Shown in pieces: positions 8,494 to 18,047 of a DNA stretch of 64,000 bases (position 1 is the stretch's first letter; each line of letters opens with the position of its first letter). The position numbers and the translations under genes were made by a program. Below the pieces are notes generated by a model, which saw nothing but the letters and a program-made list of their open reading frames with translations, had not been told where the DNA came from and made no database searches. The DNA lies in the NCBI GenBank assembly GCA_020634615.1, contig JACKBI010000001.1, positions 558,001 to 622,000 of the forward strand. Direction: 5' to 3'. The stretch is from Anaerolineales bacterium. GTDB lineage: Bacteria; Chloroflexota; Anaerolineae; JAAEKA01.

Positions 8494-11400
8494 TCATTGT
8501 TTGGCCGGCGGCAATCCAAACTGCTGCCGCTCCTCCGGCGTCAGTTCGCGGAAGACGCAGCACTCCTTGGCCAGTTCGATAAGTTCGTCCAGGTTCTGCC
8601 AGACATCGACGATGACCATCGGGCCATCGGGCCACACGCCCACGACAAACTGGCGGCCATCGTGGGACAGAAGGCCTGCCAAGCTGTTGGGAAAGGAAAA
8701 GCTGGCAACCTCTGTTCCTTTCGCGATGTCCCATATTTTGATATTGCCGCCCCAGTCGGACGTCAGGATGCGATCCTGTTCTGGAAACCAACTGACTAAC
8801 GCGATTGCAGCTCCGCTGGCGGGAAGTGTGTTGAGAGGTTGTCCCGTGGCAGCATCCCAGATAGTGATCTTTCCGTCCGCGCTATAGAGGGCCAAACGCG
8901 TGCCATCCGGGGACCAGGATGGTTGACCGAGATCAAATTCGAAGTCCTCTGGATACAGACTAGCCAATACGTCGCCGGTTGAGGATTTCCAGATGATGGC
9001 CTGACCCTCGCTGGTAGACGCGATACGTTGCCCATCCGGTGACCATAGCAACCAGGAAACGGTGGCCCGATGTTCATTGAAGGTCAAGCGCAAGTCCCCG
9101 GTTTCTGCATTCCATATTTGGACGCTGCCGTCCCAGGATCCGGTCGCAAATTCGGTTCCATTGGGCGACCAGTCAGCATCGTTGAAACCCCAAGTTATCT
9201 CCTGTCCAACCTGTGTGCGCTTCTCACCGGTATTGGCGTCATAGACTATCGCTAGTCCGCCAATCGCAGCGGTCATTATTCGGTCTCCCGTGGGTGAGAA
9301 CTCGACATTTACAATCGCCGTGTTGCGTCCAGTTTGAGCCTCCGTGACCGCCAATTCCTTGCCAGTCACAGCGTCGAATATGTGCACTGAACCATCCATG
9401 TAGTTCCGGGCCACACACTTATCAGATGGGGACCAGTCAAGCGCCCAGGCGCCACCCGGGTCCCCGGGAATCTCCAAAGCCGTCATTTGGGCTGCTAGGC
9501 TCCATATCTTGGCCGTGCCGTCGTCGCTTGCTGTGACAATCTGATCGTTGGTTGGCGACCATCTGACGAAATTGACATCCTTGGCATGGCCTGCGAATTC
9601 GTACAATACCTCACCGGTGGCGCTGTCCCAGATCAAGGCTTTGCCGTCTTGTCCTCCGGAAACAATGCGTGAGCCGTCGGCAGACCAATCGGCCCACAAA
9701 ACCTTGTTCTCGTGACCGCGAAAGTTGACGATCTCCTCGCCGTTACTGGCGTCCCAAACTACCAACAGATCGTTCATGCTGTAGATCAGCAACACTCGAT
9801 CGCCTTGTGGCGACCATCTGGCGTATGCCTCTCCGCCATCTCCAACGTAGCTGCGCAACTCTTGGCCCGTGGTAGCATCCCAGATTCTCGACGTATTGTC
9901 ATCGCTGCTGGTAGCAATTAGCTGCCCGTCCGGCGACCAGATCGCGCTGTCAACCCACGCTGTGTGCCCTGACAATTCGAGCAGTTCCTCCCCGGTCTCG
10001 GGATCCCAGATAAACACCTCGCCAGCTTCGTCCATGGTAACAACACGCTCGCCGTTGGGTGACCAGGCCGAGGTTTCTGGTGTGCAATGGCTAACGCAGG
10101 AAGAGGAAGCGGCACCATGACCTGAGAATAGGACCAATTCCTCCCCAGTAGTAGCATCCCATATCCGGGCTGTCGTATCCTGGCCGGTAGAGAGAATTCG
10201 TTTGCCATCTGGTGACCAGCTCAACATACTTAACCAGCCTTCGTGGCTGCTTAGTGTAAACAAGTACTCACCAGTCATCGCGTCCCAAAGCGAGGCAAAA
10301 CCATTCCCGTTGATCCAGGCGCGACTCCCATCGGGCGACCAACCAGCACCGTACATCGAACTGTCTGGCTGAAGAACGAACAGCAGCGCGCCCGTTTCGG
10401 CATCCCAAATGCGAGCCTCTTTGTCGGTGGCCGTCACGATCCGAGCGCCGTCGGGTGACCAAAGGGCTGTATTCACGCCGCCGTCGTTAACAAGAACTTG
10501 TCGTAGATGGTTTCCGAACACAGCCTGGCTCAAAGCCCGTTCAGCTTGCCAGGTATATGGATAGTTCTCTACAGCCTCAAGAGCCAAGGGGACGGCACGC
10601 TCTGGAACCCCACGTTGGAGTTCCAGAACCGATTGAGATGCCAAACCTATGCTGGCTTGGGTCAAGGCGTCCAGCTCAGAGGCCTCGGCGTTCGCCTGTG
10701 CCGTGGATCGAGCCACTACCTCGATTTCTGTCTTCGAGCGTTCGGCCTCGGCCGTGGCAGCGCTTTGGGCCGCCTGCTCCGCGCTCTCGCTAGCGGCAAT
10801 GCCTTGGCTGATAGCCACTGCCAGCAGGATCAGCGCGATGGCAAGACCGCCCGCTAACCCGCCGACGATCAGGCGCCGCCGCCGTTCCCGTCTCGCCTGC
10901 TCGCTGGCGCGGAAGGCGACGCTGTCGTCGATGAAGCCGCGCTCGGCCGGGCTGAGTTCGCTGCCCCGTTCGGCCAGCCACGTCTCGGCGGTGATCAGCG
11001 GTGCGCCGCGCAGCAGGCCGCCCTGGTCGCGATCGTTGGCCTGCCACTGGCGCATGGCGGCGCGCAGCCCCTCTTGCCAGACGCGGAAGGCGCGGTCGGC
11101 CTCAATCCAGCCGCGCAGCCGCTGCCAACTGCGGATCAGCGCCTCGTGGACGACCTCGACCGTTTCCTGACCCGCCTCATCCCGCCCGGTGACGATCAGC
11201 CGCCGGTCGGCCAGATGCTGCACCAGTGGCCAATTCTCGTCGCCCAGTTCGGCGCGGTGGGCAACCCGCCGCGTGTCCTCAGTGCCCTCGCCCGGTTGCA
11301 CCAGTTGGATAAAGATCCGCTGGGCAGCCACTTGTTGGGGTTCCGGCAATGCCTCGTAGACCTCCTCGGCGTAGCGCGCCAGTGCGCCGTCCACCCGGCC

Positions 11401-12882
11401 GATCGCGTCATAGGCGTCGTGGGTCAACCAGCCGTCGTCCATGTTCTCCCACAGCAGCGACAGGGCGAACTCCAGCAGCGGCAGATTGCCCGGCTCGTCG
11501 CCCACATCGTCCAGGATGCGCGCCACCAGACCGGCCTCGAAGGCCGCCCCTTGCAGCTCGGCCGGCTTCTCGACAACCGCCTGCAGCTCGGCGTGGTTCA
11601 TGGGGCCCAGCAGCAACGATCCCTCCTGCAACGCGTCAGCGAAGGGTCGATGGGCCAAAGCCTGGCCCATAAAGTCGGCGCGCATGGTCAACAGCACCAC
11701 CAGCGGCGAGGTCCAGCGGGCCGACCCGGCCTGGCTGGCCGTCAGCAATTCGTCCAGAAACTGGCGCTGTTCGTCGGGGTCGGGCCGCTGGGTGAACAGC
11801 TCCTCGAACTGATCCACCACCAGCAGCAGACGCCGTGCGTCCGGGTGCCGCTCCAGCACGCGCTCGACGATCTGGAAGAGCGGCAACTCGCCCAATGCCA
11901 TGGCGGCCGCCAGCTTCTGGATCTCGATCAGGCGGTCGGTTTCGCTGAGTGTGTCCTCCAGCAGCGGCAGTAATGCACCGGCCAACGCGTGGAAGGGACG
12001 CCCGCCGGGACGCAGCGAGACGATCAGCCAGTCCCCCTCGCGCTGCAACTCTGGCAGCAGACCGGCGAAGACCACCGACGACTTGCCCGACCCCGACGGC
12101 CCGACGATCACCGCCACCAGGTCCTGCTGGTGGACCGCGCCGGCCAGTTGTTCAGTGAACGCTTCGCGGCCAAAGAAGACCGCCTCATCGACCTCGCGGA
12201 AGGCTGCCAGACCGCGATAGGGCGAGGGTCCAACCTCGCGCGGCTCGCGTGCACCGTTGCCGCCGGGGGACTGAGCCAGGGCGCCGGGAAGACTGGCCAG
12301 CGAGTTGAGCGGCGGGAAGTCGGCAGGCAAGCCATCGATCACCAACTGCTGAATGTGTTCGAGCCGGCGCATGTCGCGCAGTTGGTGGCAGCCCAGGTCG
12401 AGCAGCGCAACGCCGTCCGGTAAGTCGTCCAGCACCAGAGCGGCGGTGGTCTCCGAGAGCAGCACCTGGCCGCCGTGACCGGCGTGTGCGATGCGGGCCG
12501 CGCGGTGGACATCCATGCCGACGTAACCTTCGGCGACGACCCAAGGTTCGCCAGTGTGCAGCCCCATGCGCACTCGGACTTCCACGCCGTCCGGCCACGA
12601 ATGATCGGCCAGCGCGCGCTGAGCATCGACCACCGCGTTGATGGCGTCGCCGGCGCGCGGGAAAGCGACGAAGAAGGCGTCCCCCTGAGTATCGACCTCG
12701 CGTCCGTTCCAGCGTGCGAACACTTCCCGCAGCAGGCGGTGGTGCTCCGCCAGCAGGTCGGCGTACCGGTCACGCAGATGCGCCAGCAGTTGCGTCGATC
12801 CCTCGATGTCGGTGAACAGGAAGGTGACGGTGCCGACCGGAATGTCGTGCATCGTGGCCATATCTGATTGAATTGTCGCCAT
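8494..12882 (-). CDS. Class III cyclase-like, nSTAND ATPase, WD40 giant regulator
   Basis: A 1462-residue protein. Residues about 14-190 form a cyclase homology domain (TFLFTDIEGSTQLL, QGDAFFVAF, and VHRAARIAHAG where many cyclases have NxxAR). An nSTAND1 ATPase follows, with SPYRGLAAF, FFGRE, Walker A GPSGSGKSS and Walker B LLLVVDQFEELF. A single hydrophobic segment (about VGGLAGGLAIALILLAVAIS) precedes an Ala/Glu-rich coiled region. Fourteen or fifteen WD40 repeats (W-S-P-D-G-x-R, I-W-D) then fill the C-terminal half, enough for two seven-blade propellers. The asparagine normally used in transition-state binding is replaced by His, so cyclase activity is uncertain. The start could also be the ATG at 12861 or 12852. 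Its STAND-WD40 half is homologous to that of the BTAD regulator next door. Confidence 0.88.
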   Translation of the reverse strand: MATIQSDMATMHDIPVGTVTFLFTDIEGSTQLLAHLRDRYADLLAEHHRLLREVFARWNGREVDTQGDAFFVAFPRAGDAINAVVDAQRALADHSWPDGVEVRVRMGLHTGEPWVVAEGYVGMDVHRAARIAHAGHGGQVLLSETTAALVLDDLPDGVALLDLGCHQLRDMRRLEHIQQLVIDGLPADFPPLNSLASLPGALAQSPGGNGAREPREVGPSPYRGLAAFREVDEAVFFGREAFTEQLAGAVHQQDLVAVIVGPSGSGKSSVVFAGLLPELQREGDWLIVSLRPGGRPFHALAGALLPLLEDTLSETDRLIEIQKLAAAMALGELPLFQIVERVLERHPDARRLLLVVDQFEELFTQRPDPDEQRQFLDELLTASQAGSARWTSPLVVLLTMRADFMGQALAHRPFADALQEGSLLLGPMNHAELQAVVEKPAELQGAAFEAGLVARILDDVGDEPGNLPLLEFALSLLWENMDDGWLTHDAYDAIGRVDGALARYAEEVYEALPEPQQVAAQRIFIQLVQPGEGTEDTRRVAHRAELGDENWPLVQHLADRRLIVTGRDEAGQETVEVVHEALIRSWQRLRGWIEADRAFRVWQEGLRAAMRQWQANDRDQGGLLRGAPLITAETWLAERGSELSPAERGFIDDSVAFRASEQARRERRRRLIVGGLAGGLAIALILLAVAISQGIAASESAEQAAQSAATAEAERSKTEIEVVARSTAQANAEASELDALTQASIGLASQSVLELQRGVPERAVPLALEAVENYPYTWQAERALSQAVFGNHLRQVLVNDGGVNTALWSPDGARIVTATDKEARIWDAETGALLFVLQPDSSMYGAGWSPDGSRAWINGNGFASLWDAMTGEYLFTLSSHEGWLSMLSWSPDGKRILSTGQDTTARIWDATTGEELVLFSGHGAASSSCVSHCTPETSAWSPNGERVVTMDEAGEVFIWDPETGEELLELSGHTAWVDSAIWSPDGQLIATSSDDNTSRIWDATTGQELRSYVGDGGEAYARWSPQGDRVLLIYSMNDLLVVWDASNGEEIVNFRGHENKVLWADWSADGSRIVSGGQDGKALIWDSATGEVLYEFAGHAKDVNFVRWSPTNDQIVTASDDGTAKIWSLAAQMTALEIPGDPGGAWALDWSPSDKCVARNYMDGSVHIFDAVTGKELAVTEAQTGRNTAIVNVEFSPTGDRIMTAAIGGLAIVYDANTGEKRTQVGQEITWGFNDADWSPNGTEFATGSWDGSVQIWNAETGDLRLTFNEHRATVSWLLWSPDGQRIASTSEGQAIIWKSSTGDVLASLYPEDFEFDLGQPSWSPDGTRLALYSADGKITIWDAATGQPLNTLPASGAAIALVSWFPEQDRILTSDWGGNIKIWDIAKGTEVASFSFPNSLAGLLSHDGRQFVVGVWPDGPMVIVDVWQNLDELIELAKECCVFRELTPEERQQFGLPPAKQ

Positions 12883-13245
12883 GCTTCTACCCCTGGTTCT
12901 CGGCAGTCTTACCGCTTGTCGCCAAGGACGCGCAATCAGACGCCGGGCTTCCTGTGGAAGTTGGCGCCTGCTTGACTGACTCCTTCATGTTGACTCACGT
13001 TGCCAACACTTTCCGGATTCGTCACCTTGCGCTGAAGGGCGGGTTCCCGCACGGCTTCTAGAACTGCACTGGACCCTGCCGTGCGCGCGACGAATTGCGC
13101 AATGTAGTTCGGACCCCAACTACCATATGACTACTTCAACAACGATCAGGTTCTATTTGTACTATATCAGACAAACCATCGCGCGTCAATGGATTGGTCG
13201 AATGGATTAGTCGAACCGAACAACGGGAGCGTCGAGCCCATGGGC
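12883..13245. other. Intergenic region between two giant regulators
   Basis: These 363 bases contain no convincing gene. Near 13189-13215, just past the stop of the BTAD gene, there is a short direct repeat (TGGATT-x-GTCGAA, twice, 13 bases apart). A promoter for the downstream minus-strand cyclase gene should be here, but I could not find a convincing -35/-10 pair. A purine-rich AGGGG stretch lies just before its ATG. Confidence 0.5.
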
Positions 13246-16200
13246 CTACGCCTTGCACAGCGGTTCCACGCCGTACTGCGCGCGCTCGTCACATGTCAAT
13301 TCGCGAACGTAGCGATTTTCGTCGATCCAGGCACGCAGCGCGGGCAGGGAGGGATCGCCGACCTGCCAGGCTACCAGCGTTTCATCGGACGAGACGGAGT
13401 AGACGGTCTGGCTATCGGGGCTGAAGGTGGCTTGAAAGGAGAGCGCGTTGTGGGCGCTGTGGCGGCGCAACTCCGCGCCGCTGGCGGCGTCCCAAAGGAT
13501 GATCATACCCGTGTCGTCGCTGGAGACCAGCCGCTGCTCGTCCGGGCTGACTTCCAGGCTCCACACGCCGCCGTCGTGGCCGGAGAAGCGGCGTAGCTCC
13601 TCGCCGGTCTCCCGGTTCCACTCGAATATCACGCCGCTGATGGCCCCGGCCAGCACAGTCTCGTCGCCGGGGCCAAAGGCGGCGTCCAGGAACACTTCGC
13701 CGGGCGCAGGAAAGACGCGCACGGGCTGGCCCGTCTCCACATCCCACAACGTCACGTTGGCCGAAAAAGCGGAGGAGGTGACCGCGTAGCGGCCATCCGC
13801 GTTGAAATCGATGCCGGTAGTGTCCTGCTCGGTGGCGAAGCGGCGCACCAGGCTGCAATTTTCCACGTTCCAAAGAATGAGATCGCCCGCGTCGTCTGTT
13901 CCTTGACTGCCGGAGAGCGCAGTGCGGCCATCCGGGCTGAACGCCACAGTGCGTGTTCGCCTTGCATGCCCTTGCAGGTCACAGTGAATGTCGCCGGTGA
14001 CGGCATCCCATACCAGCAGGCTGGCAGCTTCGGTGTCCTCATCATAGTCGCCGCTGCTGGCAGCCACCCAGCGGCCGTCCGGGCTAAAGGCCATGCCGCC
14101 AGGCGCGACGATGCCCTTGCAGCCACCGAGTGCAATCGTTGATTTTGCAGCCGTCAGGTCCCAGAGCACGCCGCAAGTCCCCCAGCCGCCGATAGCTACT
14201 CGCTGGCCGGTGGGATCGATCGCCATTCCTGTGGCAGGAAATCCGATATTCGTCTGAAGCAGATCATCTGCTCCGTTCAGGTTCCAGATTCGCACCGTGC
14301 CGTCATCGCCCGTAGTAAGCGCCAACCTTCCATCGTCACTTGTCTCGATATCTCGTATGTTGCCAACATGCCCGAACAACTTGCGGTGGGGTGCGTTCCA
14401 CTGATTCAGATCCCAGGTGTAGATGACATGACTCACCAGGTGGAGCACCGTGCGGCCGTCGGGGCTAAGGACCAGGCCGTCAGGCGTGTCACCCGATTCG
14501 CGCTTTCGCAATTCCTGACCGGTCGCGACATCCCACAGACGCAACGAGAGGTCGCCGCTGGAGAGAATGGCGCTGCCATCGGGCACAAAGGCCACGCCGT
14601 GAACCTCTGAGGCGTGGCCGATGAAAGTGCGCAGCAGATCGCCGCTGGCCGCGTCCCACAGGATCATGCGGGCGTCGGCGGAAGAGGACAGTATCTGACT
14701 GTCATCGGGGCTGAAAGCCACGTCGAGCACCGCGTCGCTGTGGCCTGCCAGCCGCCGGACGATCTGGCGGGCCGGCACATCCAGCACCGCGACGACACCG
14801 TCCGCGCCCGCCGTGGCCGCCAGCGTGCCATCGGCGTTGAACGCAACGGCGTGGATCGGGCCGTCATGCACGTCCAAACGCGCCAGCGCCGCGTGGCTGG
14901 CTGCGTCCCACAGGATCAAATCGCCGGCCTCGCCGCCGGAGAGGATAACGTCGCCCAGCGGACTCCACGCCAGCGCGCTGACGGCGGAGTCGTGGCCGGG
15001 CCAACGGGCTGTTTCAGCCATGGTCGCCAGATCCCAGACGATCAACTCACCGGTGGGACAGTCTCCCGCCGCGCCGGGCTGCGTGCAGCCGCCGCTGATG
15101 GCACGCTGGCTGTCGGGGCTGAAGGCGCCAGCCGTCACCGGGCCGTTGTGGCCGGTCAGCACCGCGCGCGTGCCCATCTCGCTGGCGACGCTGGCCAACT
15201 TGCGCACCGCGTCGGGCGGCGGGTCGTCGATATCAACCGCCGCCAGCGCGAGCGCCAGCGCCCGATCGACCTCGCCCGCTTCATCGGCTTCGACGGCTTG
15301 CTCCGCCAGCACCAGGCTGCGGTTGACACTCGCTTCGCGCTGAGCGGTCGCGCTGGCATTGAAGGCAAAGAAGGCCAGCAGCACGGCGACCAGCGAGACG
15401 CCCGCCAGGATCAGCGCGCCGCTGCGCAAGCGGCGCGCTGAACGAGCCTGCTCGACAGCGCGCTGCCGTTCGGCCTCGGCCACCATCTGCGCGGCCTCCA
15501 GCTCGCGTTGGCGTTGCGCCTCGCGCTGCCGTTCGGCCTGCTGCGCCCGCGCCTGCGACGCGGCCAGGAAGTCGCGCTCCAGCAGGTTGAGTTGATCCGG
15601 GTGCGCGTCGGCCCATTCCTGTGCGGCCGCCAGCCGCGCGCCGTGGTACAGCTCGCCCGGCTCGCTATCCAGACGCTGCCACTCCTGGGCTGCCTCGGTC
15701 AGGTGGCGCTGGATGCGCAGCCCCTCGGCGTCTTCTTCCAGCCACTCCTGCAGGGTCGGCCACTGGCGAATCAGCGCTTCGTGGGCTACCTCGGCGCTGT
15801 CGTCGCTGGTGACCACCAGCCGGGCGTCGACCAGAGTCTTGAGAACCTGCTCAACGGCGGTAGCCTGCTCCGGGCGCGGCGTGAGCTCGGCCAGGCTGGC
15901 GCGGCGGCGGGTCTCCTGCGTCGCCGCGCCCAGTTCCGTCAAGCGCAGGAAAATGTTGCGTGCAATGATCTGTCCTTGTGGCGCCAGCCCTTGCAGAACC
16001 CGCTCAGCCGTGCGCGCGATGGCGCCGCGCACGCCGCCCGTTTCGCTGTAGCCGGCCAGGGTCATCATCCGGCCACGGCGATGCTGCCAGGTTTCCAGCA
16101 GCGCGTGGGAAAGCAGCGGCAGAGCGCCTGGCTCGTTGCCCACCTCTTGCAGGAGAAAATCGACCAGACCGGGTTCGAAGGTCCAGCCGCCCAGCCGGGC

Positions 16201-17661
16201 CGGCTCGCTGATGGCCAGCCGCAGTTCTTCCTCGTTCATCGGGCCGATGTAGACCTGGCGGCTTTCCAGCAGGTCGCGCAGACCGGCATACTCGCCGCAA
16301 TGGGCGTAGAAGTCGGCGCGCAGGGCGATGACCACCACGGCCGGCCCTCCGGCGCTGACCGCGGCGACGAGGTTGTCCACAAACGCCTGGCGCTCCGACT
16401 GGCTGCGGCACTGGGTGAACAGTTCCTCGAACTGGTCGACTACCAGCAGGACATGGTCTGCGCCGGCGGGCAGGGAGCGGGTCAGATGCAGGTGCAGGCT
16501 GCGCGGCTCGCCCGCCAGGTCATCCAGCAACGCTGCGGTGCCGGCCAGCGACTGGTCGTCGCGGCTGATGCTCAGCGCCAGTTGTTCCAGCGGGTGGGTT
16601 CCGGGGGTGAGAACGATGACCGGCCAGGTGGTCGAGCAGGGCGGCGGGGAATTGCCGTCGGCCAGCGGCTGGCCGCGCTGCAAGGCGGGGATCAACCCGG
16701 CGCGCACGATGGAGGATTTGCCGCTACCTGAGGCGCCCACGACGGCCAGGAAACGACCGTCGTCGTTGGGGTGCAGCCGGGAAACCAGCCGGGCGGTCAG
16801 CAGCGAGCGGCCGAAGAAGAGATCGGCGTCGGCCTCGCCGAAATATTGCAGGCCGCGGTAGGGCGGCGGACCGTCTACGACTGGGCTGACGGTTACGCCC
16901 ACAGCGACCGGCGGCGCTATCTCGCCGTCGCGGATCTGCTCGTACAGGCGGGTGGTTTCCGGCGCCGGCTCGACGCCCAGTTCCAGAGCGAGCTGGCGGC
17001 GGCAGGTTTCGTATTGCGCCAGAGCCGCGCTGCGCTGGCCGCTGAGCGCCAGCAGCCGCATCAACTGACGGTGACCCTCCTCCAGCCACGGTTCCAGTTC
17101 GACCTGTCGCCAGGCGTACTGGCTGGCCTGCTCAACCTGTCCGCTGGCTTCGTAGTATTGTGCCAGACGGCGCAGCGCGCTGATGGCCTGGCGCTGTAGC
17201 CGTTCGCCGGTCAGCAGTCGCCAGTCCTCGAAGGAGTCGCTGTCTTTGAGGGAGAAGCCTTGCAGAAACGGACCGCTATAGAGATCAGCGGCCGCTTGTA
17301 ACGCCTGGATGTCTTCGGTTGTCAGCGCCTGCTCCAGCACGGCGACGTCCAGCCAATGCTCGCTGGCCGGGTTGAACTGGATTGTCTCGCGGCTGATGAG
17401 GAGAAAGGGGGGATCGGCTTCGCGGTCGCCAATAGCGCTGCGCAAGCTGGCCAGTGCGTTGCGCAGGTTGGTGCGCGCCGAGCGGTCAGGCCAGTCGGGC
17501 CACAGCAGGCCGGCCAGCGAATCGCGCTGATGGGGCCGATCGCTCTCGACGGCCAGGAAGGCCAGCAAGGCGCGTATGCGATCCGACTCGAATTCTCCCA
17601 CCGATCTGTCGTCGATGAAAACCTGGAAACCACCGAAGAATGCCAGAGTCAACCTGGTCAT
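13246..17661 (-). CDS. BTAD/SARP-type regulator with nSTAND ATPase and WD40 repeats
   Basis: A 1471-residue AfsR-like regulator. The N-terminal winged helix (about 1-90: LTLAFFGGFQVFIDD, then IRALLAFLAVE and LRNALASLRSAI) and the helical BTAD domain (about 95-245) define a SARP-type DNA-binding unit. An nSTAND1 ATPase follows (PPYRGLQYF, FFGRS, Walker A GASGSGKSS, Walker B LLVVDQFEELF). A membrane-like segment (SGALILAGVSLVAVLLAFFAF) and about 13 WD40 repeats complete it. The ATG at 17661 has a GGGAGG ribosome site. The C-terminal ELTCDERAQYG resembles the end of the neighbouring cyclase protein. It is divergent from a small-protein/lipoprotein operon whose promoter carries SARP-style repeats, so that operon is its likely target. 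Confidence 0.9.
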   Translation of the reverse strand: MTRLTLAFFGGFQVFIDDRSVGEFESDRIRALLAFLAVESDRPHQRDSLAGLLWPDWPDRSARTNLRNALASLRSAIGDREADPPFLLISRETIQFNPASEHWLDVAVLEQALTTEDIQALQAAADLYSGPFLQGFSLKDSDSFEDWRLLTGERLQRQAISALRRLAQYYEASGQVEQASQYAWRQVELEPWLEEGHRQLMRLLALSGQRSAALAQYETCRRQLALELGVEPAPETTRLYEQIRDGEIAPPVAVGVTVSPVVDGPPPYRGLQYFGEADADLFFGRSLLTARLVSRLHPNDDGRFLAVVGASGSGKSSIVRAGLIPALQRGQPLADGNSPPPCSTTWPVIVLTPGTHPLEQLALSISRDDQSLAGTAALLDDLAGEPRSLHLHLTRSLPAGADHVLLVVDQFEELFTQCRSQSERQAFVDNLVAAVSAGGPAVVVIALRADFYAHCGEYAGLRDLLESRQVYIGPMNEEELRLAISEPARLGGWTFEPGLVDFLLQEVGNEPGALPLLSHALLETWQHRRGRMMTLAGYSETGGVRGAIARTAERVLQGLAPQGQIIARNIFLRLTELGAATQETRRRASLAELTPRPEQATAVEQVLKTLVDARLVVTSDDSAEVAHEALIRQWPTLQEWLEEDAEGLRIQRHLTEAAQEWQRLDSEPGELYHGARLAAAQEWADAHPDQLNLLERDFLAASQARAQQAERQREAQRQRELEAAQMVAEAERQRAVEQARSARRLRSGALILAGVSLVAVLLAFFAFNASATAQREASVNRSLVLAEQAVEADEAGEVDRALALALAAVDIDDPPPDAVRKLASVASEMGTRAVLTGHNGPVTAGAFSPDSQRAISGGCTQPGAAGDCPTGELIVWDLATMAETARWPGHDSAVSALAWSPLGDVILSGGEAGDLILWDAASHAALARLDVHDGPIHAVAFNADGTLAATAGADGVVAVLDVPARQIVRRLAGHSDAVLDVAFSPDDSQILSSSADARMILWDAASGDLLRTFIGHASEVHGVAFVPDGSAILSSGDLSLRLWDVATGQELRKRESGDTPDGLVLSPDGRTVLHLVSHVIYTWDLNQWNAPHRKLFGHVGNIRDIETSDDGRLALTTGDDGTVRIWNLNGADDLLQTNIGFPATGMAIDPTGQRVAIGGWGTCGVLWDLTAAKSTIALGGCKGIVAPGGMAFSPDGRWVAASSGDYDEDTEAASLLVWDAVTGDIHCDLQGHARRTRTVAFSPDGRTALSGSQGTDDAGDLILWNVENCSLVRRFATEQDTTGIDFNADGRYAVTSSAFSANVTLWDVETGQPVRVFPAPGEVFLDAAFGPGDETVLAGAISGVIFEWNRETGEELRRFSGHDGGVWSLEVSPDEQRLVSSDDTGMIILWDAASGAELRRHSAHNALSFQATFSPDSQTVYSVSSDETLVAWQVGDPSLPALRAWIDENRYVRELTCDERAQYGVEPLCKA

Positions 17662-17720
17662 GGCGTGCAACCTCCCTGCCGGCGCCATTGCAAAGCCTGC
17701 AACTCTGCTCGGCTGCTCCT

Positions 17721-17729
17721 ATTATACCA
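17721..17729 (-). promoter_or_regulatory. Extended -10 promoter of the BTAD regulator
   Basis: The minus strand reads TGGTATAAT, an extended -10 with a perfect TATAAT at 17721-17726. No good -35 is visible at 16-18 bases. The predicted start near 17714 leaves about 53 bases of leader. It faces the SARP-repeat promoter of the divergent operon. Confidence 0.6.
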
Positions 17730-17753
17730 GAATTCACAGCTCTTGGGGAGATT

Positions 17754-17808
17754 CCGTGCGTTTTCCGTGCGTTGCCGGTGCGAGTTCGTGGCGGACGGGT
17801 GCTACGCT
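17754..17808 (+). promoter_or_regulatory. SARP-type operator: heptamer repeats at an 11-base period
   Basis: CCGTGCG at 17754-17760 and 17765-17771, CGGTGCG at 17776-17782, and a degenerate CGTGGCG at 17787-17793 lie exactly 11 bases apart. A -10-like TACGCT (17803-17808) follows after 9 bases, close to the 8-base spacing known for SARP-activated promoters. No -35 is visible. The downstream gene is a small protein starting at 17841. Confidence 0.6.
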
Positions 17809-17840
17809 AGGTCACAACCAAAAAGCGAAAGGAGGCAGCG

Positions 17841-18047
17841 ATGAACGAAGAACAACGACCCTACACATCGTATCTGCTGCGGTTGTGGCAGACGCAGAGC
17901 GACCGTGAGCTGGTCTGGCGAGCCTCGCTGGAGAGTCCCAAATCGGGGGATCGCCAGGGGTTCGCCAGCATGAAAGCGCTCTTTGCCTTTCTTGAGGAAC
18001 AGACCAGCCACGCCACATTTTCACCCAATCCTGAAGGAGAAGCCTGA
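17841..18047 (+). CDS. Small conserved protein linked to BTAD regulators
   Basis: A 68-residue soluble protein with an excellent AAAGGAGG ribosome site. Its core SYLLRLW, VWRASLESP, GDRQGF and LFAFLEEQ is shared in order with the 72-residue protein at 58303-58521 (SYLLRLW, LWRASLEDP, GERTGF, LIAFLLTQ). Both copies are divergent from a BTAD regulator, sit behind SARP-like repeats, and are followed immediately by a secreted lipoprotein gene. Here the stop codon overlaps the next ATG by one base. I do not know a function; a regulator-partner or stress-response role is only inference. It is too short for a catalytic domain. Confidence 0.75.
   Translation: MNEEQRPYTSYLLRLWQTQSDRELVWRASLESPKSGDRQGFASMKALFAFLEEQTSHATFSPNPEGEA

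Noticed and set aside
8494..17661. nSTAND giants as anti-phage defence proteins
   Set aside because: No effector nuclease or other defence genes are adjacent, and the N-terminal domains are cyclase-like or BTAD, which favours regulation.
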